A DNA stretch of 64,000 bases from Hirudinaria manillensis (lineage: Eukaryota; Annelida; Clitellata; Hirudinida; Hirudinidae): assembly GCA_034509925.1 (NCBI GenBank), contig CM067527.1, forward strand, positions 7,000,501 through 7,064,500, given 5' to 3'. Below the pieces are notes generated by a model. It searched no databases. It had not been told where the DNA came from and saw only the letters and a program-made list of their open reading frames with translations. A program made the translations under genes and the position numbers. Position 1 is the first letter of the stretch. Each line of letters starts with the position of its first letter. Below, piece by piece: positions 11,571 to 24,868 of the stretch.

Positions 11571-12985
11571 CTTTGCAAATGTTCAAAGTTCAAAGTAAGT
11601 TTGTTTTGAGTCCACGGTTAAATATTAATTAAGTTCTACTGATAATTATGCTATCGAATTAAATATGAAGCTATTATATGTTATACTATTATAATGTTTC
11701 AAATTTTTAATTGTTATCTTTCTTAAGAAATGATCTTAAAAGCCAATTATTTCAATTTCAATTCTCTGCTGTGGTTTCAGAATTTGTAAAAGTATCAACG
11801 ATTTTGCTCAACGATTTGGTTTATATTTTGTACTGATAATCAAAGGGGAGGGGATAAATTTGTCGTTATTATTAAAATTGGGTCTAAGAATTATAATTGA
11901 CCCTTAAGCGAATTTGTTACATGGCCATGGCCAGGCTCCATCCCAATGCATGTCATTTATTTGCTGTTAGGTAGGGGTCTGATTGTATAGTTTAGTTAAG
12001 TATAATATTTCACTCCCTTACTTTCCGAGAGGGTGGACCAAAACATGAGAGAGACAAACACGAAGTGCATAGCGATCTGACGACGAAATTTACGTATGAA
12101 GGACATTTTACAAAATAATAATAATAGTAATCGTTAGTAATAATAATAACAACTATTAATATTATTATTATTATTATTATTAAGACATTGTTAATAAACT
12201 GTTATCGTTCTGTAATTCATCTGACGAAATGCTTATATGATGGTGTAAATGTTTTCATAATTGCATAATTTATGCAATGACGTGTTCAATGATGTATTCG
12301 AGAACGTGGAGAATCAAGAAAATCCGGGTTTGATAAATGAATTAAAATAACAAATGACAAGAAAATAGTTGATCAGAAAATATTTTCTAGAATACAAATA
12401 CAATTAATTAATTAAATTTAATTAAATTATTATAAATTATAAAAACATTATAAATGAAATTTGTAAAATTAAAGTTAATGACTGAAAAATAGTTATATTC
12501 GTTTGTCGAGGGTTCTTTGGAAGCTTAGACAAATGTCATCTTTATAAATTACGCAAAAAAGATTAAATGTTTTACAAGAATTTAACAAAAAAAATCTTTA
12601 AATGCCGTAAAAATGGAGATTTTATGTTCAAAACAAATCGATACAAAAATATCTGTCATTTTGGACCCGTATCTAATAAAGCGGCTTCCATGACGAGCTA
12701 CATTATTTACTTTAACGCAAAGGTGGCCTTAATATATTTAGAAATCACATATTTAGAAAGGGCAACTTCTAATGTGCTAAACAATTACAACAAGCTACGT
12801 GGGGGATGAAATCGCTTTGATTGAAACTTTAATTAAAAGTGAAGCGCTTCATCGTCAGTCGCTTTGATGACGAAAATCAACAAATAATTTCTAATTTTCG
12901 GTCCTTTAACCGATACAGCCGTATCGAACATACGGAGGGTCCCTGGTGCTGACTTTGTCTTGACTTTGACCCTGGTGCGTTCACT
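11571..12985. other. Spacer between divergent genes B and C
   Basis: AT-rich, with short AAT/ATT runs at about 12116-12182. It should hold the promoters of B and C and the first exon of B, which I could not identify. The 90 bases before the ATG of C contain a repeated CCTGGTGC word (12951 and 12970) whose meaning is unknown. Confidence 0.4.
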
Positions 12986-15900
12986 ATGGGAGTATTTCGA
13001 CGCAGTTGGCTTTTACTGCCTAGAAATGCGATCGTTGTTGCTCTATTAGTGATTCATTGTTGCACGCGGACTACCCAAGGTTTTTTGACATTAAACAAAC
13101 ATTTGTAAATTTTATTTCTGTTGGGACAAATGAAGACTTAACAAAACGTTTCTAAAATTGTAGCAGTACTTACTGCTGTTATTAAGAAAAGCAAGAGAAT
13201 TTCGTTTTTTTTTTTGCAACTCCAGGCGAAGAAAGGAGAGGATACCTTGTCATCTTTGATAAAAGTTCCCCAAGTTTGATATTCTTTGATATCGTATCCA
13301 AAACGGTCGAAATCCTTGACACGACTTATCCATACGAACTAATGTTTATTGAACCAGAAGAAATTGATGGCAGACTACATATGTACTGCACTTGTGTATA
13401 CAGTTCAGGATTTTGGCATATAGTGAAGGACAAAGGAAAGCTCATAGAAAAAGAAATAGAACTAGTCGTTACTCCAAGTAATCAATCAATAAATGTCGTT
13501 TCCATGTTTCCATGAACGTCGTCGTCGTCGTCATTTTTCGACAATCAATTTTTAACCGAGCCAGTTGAGAATCGATGTTTTAAAACAGCCATCACAGAAT
13601 ATCATCTAATTATTTCATTTGACGATGAAAAGTCGCATCATCAAAGTCGTTGTTTTTTGTGTTATTAATATCACCAATGAATCCATGTATTCAATGCATA
13701 ATTTTAGAATTTAAACCTGACACTCAATTCGTTGCAATCTGCAAAGAGCCGGGGAAAGAACACTTCTTTTACATTACCAAGAAAGAACTTTACGAATTGG
13801 TGAACGGTACCTCCACTTTTAGGTCGAATATAGGTAGCTCAATGCAACTCAGATGCGATTTTGATAAGAGGTACCGCTTAGTTAGTCAAACGAATTGTAG
13901 TGCAACTGTGGTGTAATTGTAATAATGTAATATTGTAATTGGTGTTGTTGCTCAAATATAACGGTTCTCCACTATATATGGTTATTTAGTAATGATTTTT
14001 CATTACATATTTGGCTCAACACAGGCGGTCGGTCGTGATAATGATGCATCATTGTAGTTTAGATTTCAATAACAAAATATATCTGAAAATGATTAAAATT
14101 GTTTTCCCTATGAATGCAGTCACTTGCAGAAAATTAAAAAAAAAGTATTATTATTGTTATTATTATTATTATTATTTTAATTCGTAATAATTAATTCGTA
14201 ATATTGATTCTTAATTCCGAATTCAGAATTGTATACGTGATGACCTTGGAATGGCCCAGAACGACAACGATTAGTTTGTATGACATGGACGAAAATAAAA
14301 TGATCATCAAGAAAACATGGCCCTCAAGAGTCAATATCTTTGACATTAATAGAAAAGGTTTTGTTCAATTATTCAAATTATTCATACATAATTTAACCTC
14401 TTGTCAAGGAAATGATTTTAGCTTTCATTTATGTAGAGTATTTCACAATCGAACCAACATTATTGGTGTTGCTGTTAACACTATCGATGTAATTATTATT
14501 TCATCGCTATTGTATTCCATGACGATTTTCTTCTTCTTCTTCTTATTATTATTATTATTAAAAATGATATTCATAACGGAATATCAAATTCACTTAGACA
14601 ATATAATATTTTAGCTAAAAATTCTTACGAATAGAATTAAAAAGAAAATTAATGCACAATTTAAAAACAACCTCAGATTCCATAGCATACGGAGCCGAAT
14701 CTGAAGTTGTACTTTATGCCCAACTGGCGAACAACGACAGCGGCACCCTTCCCCCCATGGATTTCTTATTCAGCCACAATTCGGTCATGGGTCTTACCTA
14801 CAAGAATAACTGTATCTACTACGTTAACACGTCTAATAAGTGAGATCCATTCGATTTATTTGAAAGCTGCAATGTCGTGTCGTCCATATTCTATCATGTT
14901 GAAACGTGTTTATTATATAAATGGTATATTTAGTTTTAATCAAGATATGATAAAAAAAAAATAAAAAATCAGATAAAAATCACGTTTTAACGATTATCGT
15001 TTATTTCTTAGTTTTCATTAGATGTCCTAGAAATCTAAAGCCAAAAAAAAATCAAAATTCCTTTTTCCTCAGAGTGTTCTCGTTCAACATACAAACGAAA
15101 AATATCGACATTGTCCTTCAAATGGATTCTGGCAGAAGCTTGATGGGATTGGATTCATACGATGGTAGTCTTTTGTCACGTTTTATCGCTGTTTAGTTTC
15201 AGGTTAAGGGGAGATTTCTTAAAATAAGGCCGGTATTTCTATCTCTTATCAAATTTTGAATCTGAAGGTCAGTGTAGGGCAGTTACTAGAAATATTTCAA
15301 AAAGCCTTGAGTTAAAACCCCAATTTTTTATGCTCTTTTGGAATTCCATTTGTGATAATATCAGATTTCATCTGAAGTCAAGTTATTTGTTTAATTATTT
15401 TGTTCAACAAATGTAACTTAAAAACTTTGTTTATTTTGCAAGCGAAGTTTTAAATTGAAGACGTAACGATTCGTGTTAAGAGTTATAAAAGACGAACGCT
15501 TAGTTTTCGAAATGAACAAGCAAATCAGAATGTCTGCAGGCATGGAGACAAAAATAACAACAACGACGACGACAAAGAGAACGACGACAAAGACGACAAG
15601 AACAACCTTATCTGCGACTATGGATGTCATATACTACGACTTGGCGTCTCGTTCCGTACCTGCAATGACCAGCAATGACATCGTGTCATTGAATTTTTCA
15701 ACAGAAAGGTAGGTAAAGACCTTTAAACAGATAGAGACTTTTATAAATACTATAAAAAAAAAAGGGAAAAGGCAATTCTATTCGTGGGGAACGATTTGAT
15801 AAGATGAATAAATCCATTTATTGAATGAACAGCAATAACTTGTTTATTAATTTGAAAATTTGTATTTATTGACAGTTTAAGTGATTATTTATTTACTTTT

Positions 15901-16065
15901 TAAATATTAACAAATTTTTGACATTCCGTAAGGAACGACACTGATTTCTTCAACGTAACCGCTGGATTTGTGGTTAGTGGTAGCCACAGAAAAATGATCT
16001 GCCATTGCGACCTCATCTTAGCCTGCCTCATTGCCCTGATATCGATGAACTTTCATCCCTTTTAG
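12986..16065 (+). CDS. Propeller gene C with Thr-rich linker and hydrophobic tail
   Basis: Eight exons with consistent phases give 410 residues: 12986-13079, 13226-13477, 13708-13870, 14227-14357, 14677-14839, 15073-15164, 15504-15708, 15933-16065. The N-terminus (MGVFRRSWLLLPRN, then AIVVALLVIHCC) is a signal peptide or anchor. Exons 2-6 repeat a YWTD/TolB-like blade pattern (YLVIFDKSSPSLIFFD; CIYYVNTSNKVFSFNIQT). Exon 7 is Thr-rich (TTTTTTKRTTTKTTRTT), a likely O-glycosylated stalk. Exon 8 has an N-glycosylation site (NVT) and ends LILACLIALISMNFHPF, which suits a GPI signal or membrane anchor. Predicted: an extracellular, membrane-held propeller. Family name unknown. Confidence 0.75.
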
Positions 16066-17162
16066 ACCTTCAAAGGTCACCCTGACCATCTATTGGGGAG
16101 GCTAAAAAAGAAAATCTGATTAAAGAATTTATAAAACTTGGATTTCAATAAAAATAGATTATTAGTTGATTTCATTAAAATATCCGACCATAAAAAATAT
16201 GATTAACCGTATTTACACCGCATTTTTGTCTTTATCCTCTTAACCTCGTTATCATCATCAGCATCACTGACTTCATAATCACTAGACAAATAACTTTTTC
16301 AATGGCTTTCGACAGTTTTAAAATTTATTTATTTATTTATTTTATTTATTTATTTTTTTTATTTTATTTTTTTTTTATTTCACAAAAAAAAATCAATTCG
16401 CGTGACGAGAAACTTGAAAGCTGAAAGGCCTTTCTAAGGTAAACCGATTTATCGAGATCTCTGGTCTTAAAATTACGACTGAAATCCAAAGATGACGTGA
16501 TGAAGAATGATTGCAAAAGATATCGTGTATTTCATGGCAGCAGAGTGTTGATACTTTCCTTTATTTATTTGCTCAATCCATTTGGGGCATCCATTTTGGG
16601 TAGCATGGGTAGATTGGCGGAAATTTAAGTTAAGTGCTACCAATGTTCCCAAACGCATCTGCGAAAGTACCATTTAGATGAGTGTGAAATAATTGCATAG
16701 AAAATTATTATACCGACGTTTCATTAAATTCTATAACCAAGTATAAAATTTCAGGGGATCTTAATGTTTTAATACTTTCTTATGGAAGACAGAAAGATGT
16801 AAAATCTAATAAAACGTTTTATTATTTAAATGCTTTTATTTCACTTAAATTCGAAAAAGCCATTTTGGTTATCTCTTCATTCGACAAAAATTCACGCATA
16901 CGCAAAAGTATATTTTCCTTGTATCAATACCAACCGCGTCCGAAAATCCGTTAGGATTCAAACTATAAACAAGTCTCTCGCTGGACGCCAGAACAAACTC
17001 CGTTCAACAAAACTCTTTCAATAATTAATAAGGCGGGAAAGAGTCAAAACGTTTTGCAGACATATACGAATTAAGTGCTACTAAAGTCAAACTTAAAATT
17101 TCATTCCTAGAACTTTTCCAGGCTAGAAACAGTGGAAGCTGGACTTAAAGTCAATTTTCGAG
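16066..17162. other. Spacer between propeller genes C and D
   Basis: No exon recognised. It contains TTTA-rich runs at 16320-16395. No mobile element recognised. Confidence 0.5.
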
Positions 17163-20100
17163 ATGAAGACCCATCTTTCGGTCTCTCTCTGGTTTATTTC
17201 TTTATGTTTTCAGCAAGGCTAGCCATTTTTATTGTTGGCAAATTCTTCCACGTCGCACAATAACATTTAAAAGCATTTATAATGAATTTTTGAATAATTA
17301 TCGTTTTAAATTCTATGATCAAAAATAAACAAATAAAGAATTGAAATTGTATTATATAGCCTATTGCAAAGCCAATGAATTTATCATCTCCTTCGACAAA
17401 CCATTGGGTACCTTCGTGTTCACGGACACAAGTGGTTACACCACAGAACGTATAAAGTCCGCCTATCCCTATAGATCCGTCAGCACCATGGTAGCAGAAA
17501 TGGTCCGAGACTTCCTCTTCCTGTATTGTAGCACTGAGGAAAGCAGTTCGATTTGGATCATAAGGAAGATCAGAAATTTTTTCAATGAAACTCAATTAGA
17601 TTTTGGTGAGGCATTATATTCGCATAATAATGCGTAAGGGATAGGGATAGCAATAGGGATAGGGATACTCGACAATATAATTGGCAATAAAGCTTCATAC
17701 GTATACAGATGGAGGTACTATTTATGGCTTCGATAAGCATCCGAAAAGAAGCACATTCTACTTTACCACCAAGGCAGGACTCTTCGAATACAACAGCAAA
17801 CTGACAAAAAAACAAGTCCTGTTGTACGAGTCGAACCTACAATACGTCAAATACGACAGCAATCAGAGGTTGAAAACGATACGATTCACTTTTATCATGA
17901 ACGTGGGGTCATAACCCCTTCTCCTGTCACTACAGAGTAGGTTGTGAACACTGCAGACATTCAACATGTCAACCAAAACACCCTACTTTGAAACTCATCA
18001 CTTCGTGATATGCGTGCATCATAAACATAAAATGTAATCTTGTACTGCATTTAATATAATAAATGATGTATCTAATAATAGTACAAATAAATTTATCGGT
18101 CTAAATAAAACCATTAGGAACGAACTAATTACGCATGTAGATGAAAATAACATAAATTACAAAACAACGCATGACAGATAATAATATTCAGATGATAAAT
18201 TCTTGTCACAGAATCCTGTACTTACTGAGGACAATAGGCAAGGGGACCACCATTTTGGCGTACAACTTGAGGGAAAAAAAGGTCAAACACGGCAACGGTT
18301 GGGTTGAATATTTCAACAGATTTGACATCGACTTTCATGGTAATTTTGGCTCTCGTTCGGTCTAGTTTTCAACTTTTCAAAAAATAGTTCTCTTTTATAT
18401 TAAGCATTATTAAGATTTTTCAATACTATAACAATAATAACAACAACACTGTTGAAATAAATAAGAGTAGCTACAATATTAAATTACTTAATGAAATACG
18501 CTTTAAATTAAATATAATTATAAACTTTTAATTACAAATTAATTTCAGATTTGGTAATCTATGTGCCACTGGCGGATGGCATTTACTATTCGTATCTTTC
18601 CGTTTCCACGGATTTCGATAGCGCCATCGATCTTAACGCGCTCGACAAGTTATGTAGCGCCAAAGACATCACGGACTTATCGCTCGATGAGAAATACATC
18701 TACTTTGTCAACAATTCAAACAAGTAAATGAATATTGTATTCTGTCTTTAGCAGTACTGGGTACCCGAGACTCCTATACCTGGTACCTGGTCTTTAGTTC
18801 ACTTCATAATTGCTTCGTATGCACCTCAATGTAAAAGATGTAAACACACTTTTTAATTATTTCTGCAATTTAATTATTTCTTCTACACCTCTACTTCTGG
18901 CATCTTATGAACAATGCAGATATCCATGCTGTCAATCTGTACGTCCAAAGCGGTTTTTTATTTCATTGAAACTTATCATTTCCAGATAATATAATAAAAT
19001 TGGTATTAATGAAATGAGTGATTATGACATTTAGATTATAATTACAGAAATGTAATGTGTAAATATTTATTTATAAAGTGGTAAAAAAAATTTTATAATA
19101 TATAAATAATTACTTAGTTTCTCGATCAAATTTCATGCTAGGCTTCATTAAACTGAATCTTCTGCAGGATCTATAGATACGTCCTAACTCTCAGTTCAGT
19201 GGAGCTGTTCATGACAGTGAATGAATCTGAAAAATTGGAGAACATATTTAGTTTCGGAAGTAATATTTTTTGTTTATACAAAATTACTTTTCCAGCTGCA
19301 TTAAATCTTCCTATATTTCTCTTCAAATATCTGAATTTGATCAAACATGGTATCTATCATGGTCTGACTCTATAAGGGTAAAATGCCCAACATCCAATGG
19401 TAGCCTAAAGTAACTTAGAATAGTCCCTACCTCGGTAACAGCACCCTAACCAATGTATGCATTGGTCATGTACTAATGTTACTTATATGTGACACAATAA
19501 TAACAAAAGCAACTGGATGTAATAACCGACTCTTACTTATAAAACTTAATATCTCAACAGGGCCTTAAGTTTCGTCTGATGCAGTACTTTTAACCCATAA
19601 TATGATGTCCTTATTTCCTTTGGAATAATTAATATTTATTAATTAAAATTATTACAATTATTAAATGTGCAATTAATACTTAAAATGTCTATTCTCAACG
19701 TTTTAATATTTTCTGCTTCCATACAAGATAGTTAAGGAGGAAATGCACCTATTGATTCTTGCTAACCTTCATAATAGTAATGAAAAATCTGTTTCCTAGA
19801 TTCAAGGGAATCATCTAGAATATCTCAGAATTCGTTGCGGATGTTGCCAGCCATGGAAGAAGTTGATAAGCTTTCATTAACCGAACCGATTAAGGATCTG
19901 ACCATCGTAAACATGTGAGTCATGATGCACATTGGGCGCTAAATTTTACGAACACACTCTAAATCGTAAGAAACATTTTATGTAACGCTGTCACAAAAAT
20001 TTAGTAAAGATTTATTCAATCTTAGTAAAAATATCTAAAATTACTTGTCGAAAATGCCTCAAGATCTATATTTGTAACCATATCTCTTTAAAAATCACCT

Positions 20101-20195
20101 TATACAGGTTAAACTAATAATTTGCCAAATTCTGTTTACATTGAATCCTGTACAGCTTTTTCGAATTTATAAAACGAAATTCGAAAGCGAACTAA
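17163..20195 (+). CDS. Propeller gene D (secreted beta-propeller)
   Basis: Eight exons give about 332 residues: 17163-17217, about 17372-17605, 17709-17868, 18212-18339, 18549-18723, 19168-19259, 19800-19914, 20156-20195. All junction phases match gene C. Exon 1 encodes MKTHLSVSLWFISLCFQQ, a signal peptide; its donor would be CAAG/GCTAGC, a weak GC site, so this exon is the least certain. Blades read NEFIISFDKPLGTFVFTD, KAGLFEYNSKLTKKQVLLYE and KYIYFVNNSNKRIYRYVLTL. Unlike C it has no Thr-rich stalk and ends with a short charged tail (FFEFIKRNSKAN), so it is predicted to be soluble and secreted. A longer open frame across the last exon (20141-20527) is in a phase that does not fit. Confidence 0.75.
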
Positions 20196-20423
20196 TAGTT
20201 AACCAATTAATGCAAGCCATGCACTTGCTTTACTTAAGATGGCTTCCGTCAAGTGGTGTCGAAACCACGAAGAGTAAAGATGAAATGATACTAGAAGTCC
20301 TTGGACTCACTACTCCGAAGAAGCCACAGAAAAAAGAAGAAAAACAAGCAGAAAATAATCAACCAGATAATAAACAAGAACAAAAAAATGATGAAATAAA
20401 AGAACATCCAGAGATGATGGTTT

Positions 20424-23400
20424 ATCACCCTAAAGGTGCCGGCTGTCATTCTGCCGTATGCCACCCAATATTGCTTTGTCTGGGTATGACAAATGGCTAC
20501 ACTCAGTGGATTGGATTTCGCCACTAATTGAATCGGTTTTCGGATTTAATTTCTTTTTTGATTTAGTTTTTTTATATTTTACATGTTTCCCTAGATTTAA
20601 TGATACGTACTTTGACACAGTATTAGAAAATTAAAAAAATAAAATCAAACATGGTTGAACAATTTGTTGTCTTATCCCTAATTCAGTATTTCATCTGAAT
20701 GGATAATAAGTATATTTATAATTTTTTTATTTACATGCAAAAACATTAAACGTAATAGCATTTCGACTTGCAACTATGACATATTGTAAACCTAGATTAC
20801 AAAAAAAAACCATAAAAATGCCAACATATGCTTTGAATAACGTGGGTAAAAAATTGCGCTCCCCTGATTTAGCATTCCATGGTTAAGAATAGGTCATCAT
20901 TGCCAGTGTAATCAAGACCAACACCATCACATCACCATCATCATCATCATCATTGAATGATCGCATTGCAGCCAAATTCGTTTGTCAGGAGACCAGGCAA
21001 GACTGCTTGTTTGAATCCCTGGCAGTTGTAACTGGAGTCCTCGCCTGTTAAAATAATAGCGATGTAATATTTGCAAATTTCAAAACAAAAAACATGTTTC
21101 ATTAGGAACCAAACTTCAACAGTTATTCATACATTGTTTAAAGATTGTTTAGATGCTCAATAAGGTAAACAAATAGAGAAGATGGTGTGCCATGAGCATG
21201 GCTATCATCTTGACATAAATGTAATCTGCCATACTAAACAATAATAAATGAAATGTATAACCACAAATCTCCCATAAACTATAATATAATAACAACAACT
21301 TAAGCTCTAATCTTATGGCGTACAATTTATTTTTAAAATATGTAGAAGCACTGAACAGAATTCTAATTGGGCAACCATGTAATCTTTGTCAACTTGGTGA
21401 GGTGGAAAATTTATGCAAACAAAACTTTCTATGAAAGAAAAAAATAAACATGTAAAAGAAGTGATATCGAGCCGTCCAATCATGAAATTCCCACCTGCTC
21501 AGAAAACTCAGCCTCCTGAAGAGCCCTGGCAATGGCCTCGTCGCTCTCGTCTTGCAACCTTCTGTCCTCCTCCTCCTCTTCTTCTTCCTTCCTCGAACTA
21601 AAAGAGAAACGGAAAGGTTGCTGAGACTTTTGCAATGGCAACGACCTCAAAGATCGACTCTTTAATGTATTCTATTACGACTTTAAGAGCATCAAAGGGG
21701 TTAGCGTCTGATATTTTCTTATGTTACATATCGCCAATAAACAAAGCATTGCAGAGCAGTAGAAAGTAAATTTCCCATACTACTAATAATAATAATTTTA
21801 ATGTTCTTGCAAAACAAACTAGAGACAGAATTGTATTTAATGGGCTCACCTTTCTGCTCCTGTGGACTGCAGAGATAATTCTATGGCCCTTTTCAAAGCT
21901 TCGTCCTCTGACTGAAAGAATGGCAAAGGAAAATTATTAATGGAAACGAAATCACGTCATAAAATCAAGCGGTCGACCAAGACTCGAATTCTAAAAACAA
22001 TTATTCAATTAAACAGCAAAATATACATCAAATGTTAATATAATATTTAAAAAAATTAATTCATAGTTGACGATCATTAGCGACTTATTATTGATAAAAA
22101 CTTGGCATCGTTGCTCTTTAAGAATTCAAAGGAAACCCACGAGGCCCGGTTGTTGGAGGGAGTGGACATGAAGGGCGGTCGGAATTTTGGGCCTCCTCTG
22201 CGGAGAACTGGAATGATGATATCAATGTAAATAGTAATAATAACAACAATAACATAATTAGTACAAAAAAATACTACTAATTAAAAAACCTAACATAAAA
22301 TGCTAAAACTTATAAATACTGATGGAGAGAATTATGTTCCAAAATCTGTATCATGTTATCAGAAACAATATTTTTACCAATCAGCTAGGTCAATAAAAAT
22401 AGGTTAGTAGCAAAAGACATGGTACTGAGAGTGGCATACTAGCAAGGTCGCCTAGCAGCGAGATTTGGCCGTATATTAACATAATAATTGAAATTAAAAA
22501 TACTTTATTTTTTAAATTATTAATAAAAGTGTTTTATCAAACATATTGATGTGCAAGAATCTCATCCATTAGATTCGCAGCTTTTATCTCAGCTACTTTA
22601 TAAGCTATTATCTTTGCGTACTTGTTATATAGGTCCTTCGCCTTCTGTGCCTTTTCCTGTTCAAGCTGCCATCTCGGTTTTGAGGGGAGGCTGACAGAAG
22701 CGGCGGGTTCGGGGGCCGTGCAACCGTGGTCCATCTCGATTCTGTGATTGAAGCAGAAGTTCAGATTGCACCTGTGGCAGGCCACTCTGAAAGTCTTTAA
22801 CAACGTCTATGAGGTCAAGGTTGGAAAAAAAAGGGTTTGATTAATTTCAATGCATTGGAAACAAATTAATATGAATATTGGTCAAATAAAAACATACAAT
22901 GGATGGGTTCCATGTATTAATAATGGACTAATTAATTACTAAGCGAGTGAAATTAATCACAAATAATATGTCAGATAAGTTAATTAATGACTACTGATGA
23001 ATTTGAAATATTAAAAAGAAGACTTACATCTCTGTTGGACTTGCAACCTTTGACCGCACATTTATTTTCGCGCCTTTTCTGCAAATGAAACATTATTCGT
23101 TAGTAATCGAAAATAAATTCATAGAAAATAAGGCATTATAAAATCCATTTTAAACATTATACACATTTGTACATAATAATATATCAGATTCAATATAATA
23201 AGTACAATAAAATTATCATATTTATCATATACATATTTAAAATTATGATAAGCCAACCTGTCTTTTGAGTGATGCTTCCTCTGAGTCACAGTTTTTGTCT
23301 ATGTGTTTTGCCACGACGTCATTGGGTGACACTCCTGGCTTCAGGGGGACGGGCTTGTTGCACAGGGGACACGTTGGCACAACCTTGTCCTATAAAAAAT

Positions 23401-24868
23401 ATCATCAAATGGTGAAAGTAAGAATTGCTGACTATCACGTACTAATAAAAGCTGTGTTACGCAGTTATGTCACGGGAGTAATTACACGTAAAGTACTTAA
23501 AGAAGCGGCCCAAGCTCATGCCGATTAAACACTTCGGTCATCAAAGGTGCCAAAAATGATGTTCTTTGCCATCACTACTATTAGTTGAAGTTTCTAGCAG
23601 CAGTTAAAACTAAAAGTGAATTTTTCTTACCTCCAACACACCCTTTGGACAACCGTGATCGGCATACTTTCGGTGATGCTGACTGAAAACCATTGAACGA
23701 ATGTTAAAGTTTGAATTTAATAATAAAAATAATTTTTAATTACAAATTATAAAATAACCCAGTAATAGGAGCATGATATGTGATGAAATTTTGATGTATT
23801 GTAAATTGTAGAAAATTGACTGATATAATCAAATTTCATCACTAGATGCTGCAAGTTTCATATAATAAACTTAGGTCTATGGTTTATAAATTTCTGTAAA
23901 TTGATGTAATTAAATTGAAAACTCACCAGAATGTCTTTCTGCAAGCATTGCATTTAAAAGGAAGGAAGTCTGAAAAATTGGTTAAAAATAAAATTAATGA
24001 CCATTGAAAAATGTTTTACAACTAAGGTTTTTCCTAAATTATGTTTATCATCTAGCTATCATGACCTTCATAGAACATGCTAGACATATTGAAAAGCTGA
24101 ATCCTCAACATATGGCCAGCAATTAAATTATTTCTTTTCCGTAATAACAGAAACGCTAATGGATTATTTTCAGCATATTATCATTGCCTCATGAAATCAA
24201 AAGGAAATAATTTAGTCTACTAACATTTCTATACATAGTTGTCAAAATTACCCCTACCACCTAACATGTTAATCAAGTAAAAGAAAAAACTAATTGTTGA
24301 CAAATCTTACCTAATTGTCTACAGGACGGTAAAGAACATTGCTCTCCCAGATCAGGAAATTCCATTTCTATTGATTAATCTTTTTATCGGTTAATATGAC
24401 AAAATGACGAAAAGAAACAAAATTCTTTCGAAATTGCGGTTTAAGGCTAGATAATTTGAGTCGTATTTATATCCCCGTAAAACGATTCATTGTCAGCCGT
24501 GGAATATCCAAAGATATTTAATGCAAGTCATCATTACTTTGCAAATTTTTATTGCTCTAATTAATTTTTTGCAATATATTTTAATATTTTTTTAATATTC
24601 AGCAAGTCATAAAATGTTTGGGGCAATTAAAAATTTTTAAAAATTTGAAAATTGGGAACATTTTGGCAATAACGAACTTAATAATTACACGAAAACCACA
24701 CAACCTCGGTTTAAACTAATAACTTAGATAATTAAATATATAATGGAAAGTTAATTGATGAAATTTAAACATTGCTGATTTATAGCTTTGTTCAAAGTCT
24801 CCAACTTTGCCCAAGTGTAAAATGGATGAAATAATTATGTAAATGGTGGCACGCAATCATCGACTGTT
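20424..24868. repeat. Tandem duplication, unit 1
   Basis: Aligns with 24869-29404 over nearly its whole length, with a few per cent difference by eye in introns. The unit begins just past gene D (CCCTAAAGGTGCCGG) and ends inside a copy of the start of DNAJC12 exon 1 (GCAATCATCGAC). It holds a complete ZFAND2 gene and its upstream region. Confidence 0.95.
20985..24365 (-). CDS. ZFAND2: AN1-type zinc finger protein 2, copy 1 (AIRAP-like)
   Basis: Exons: 24311-24365 (MEFPDLGEQCSLPSCRQL), 23927-23969, 23631-23682, 23258-23389, about 23029-23079, 22540-22806, 22141-22207, 21850-21911, 21495-21597, 20985-21044. Two AN1 zinc fingers are visible (C..C of FKCNACRKTFCQHH with DHGCP; then KCAVKGCKSNRD with HRCNLNFCFNHRIEMDHGC). 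Two ubiquitin-interacting motifs follow: SEDEALKRAIELSLQSTG and SDEAIARALQEAEFSEQ. The protein ends SNKQSCLVS, a CaaX box. Known relatives bind the proteasome and p97 and are induced by proteotoxic stress. Exon 6 can also be read through to a stop at 22537; the donor that joins it to exon 7 is not certain. Confidence 0.9.

Noticed and set aside
17194-17595. Minus-strand frame of 133 residues
   Set aside because: The plus strand carries exon 2 of gene D here, with homology to gene C and valid splice sites.
20141-20527. Plus-strand frame of 128 residues at the end of gene D
   Set aside because: It is in a phase that does not follow exon 7 of D, and its last part lies in the duplicated unit, whose second copy does not keep the frame.
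23265-23528. Plus-strand 87-residue frame repeated at 27803
   Set aside because: Its first half is antisense to a ZFAND2 exon; only the intronic half is kept as a finding.
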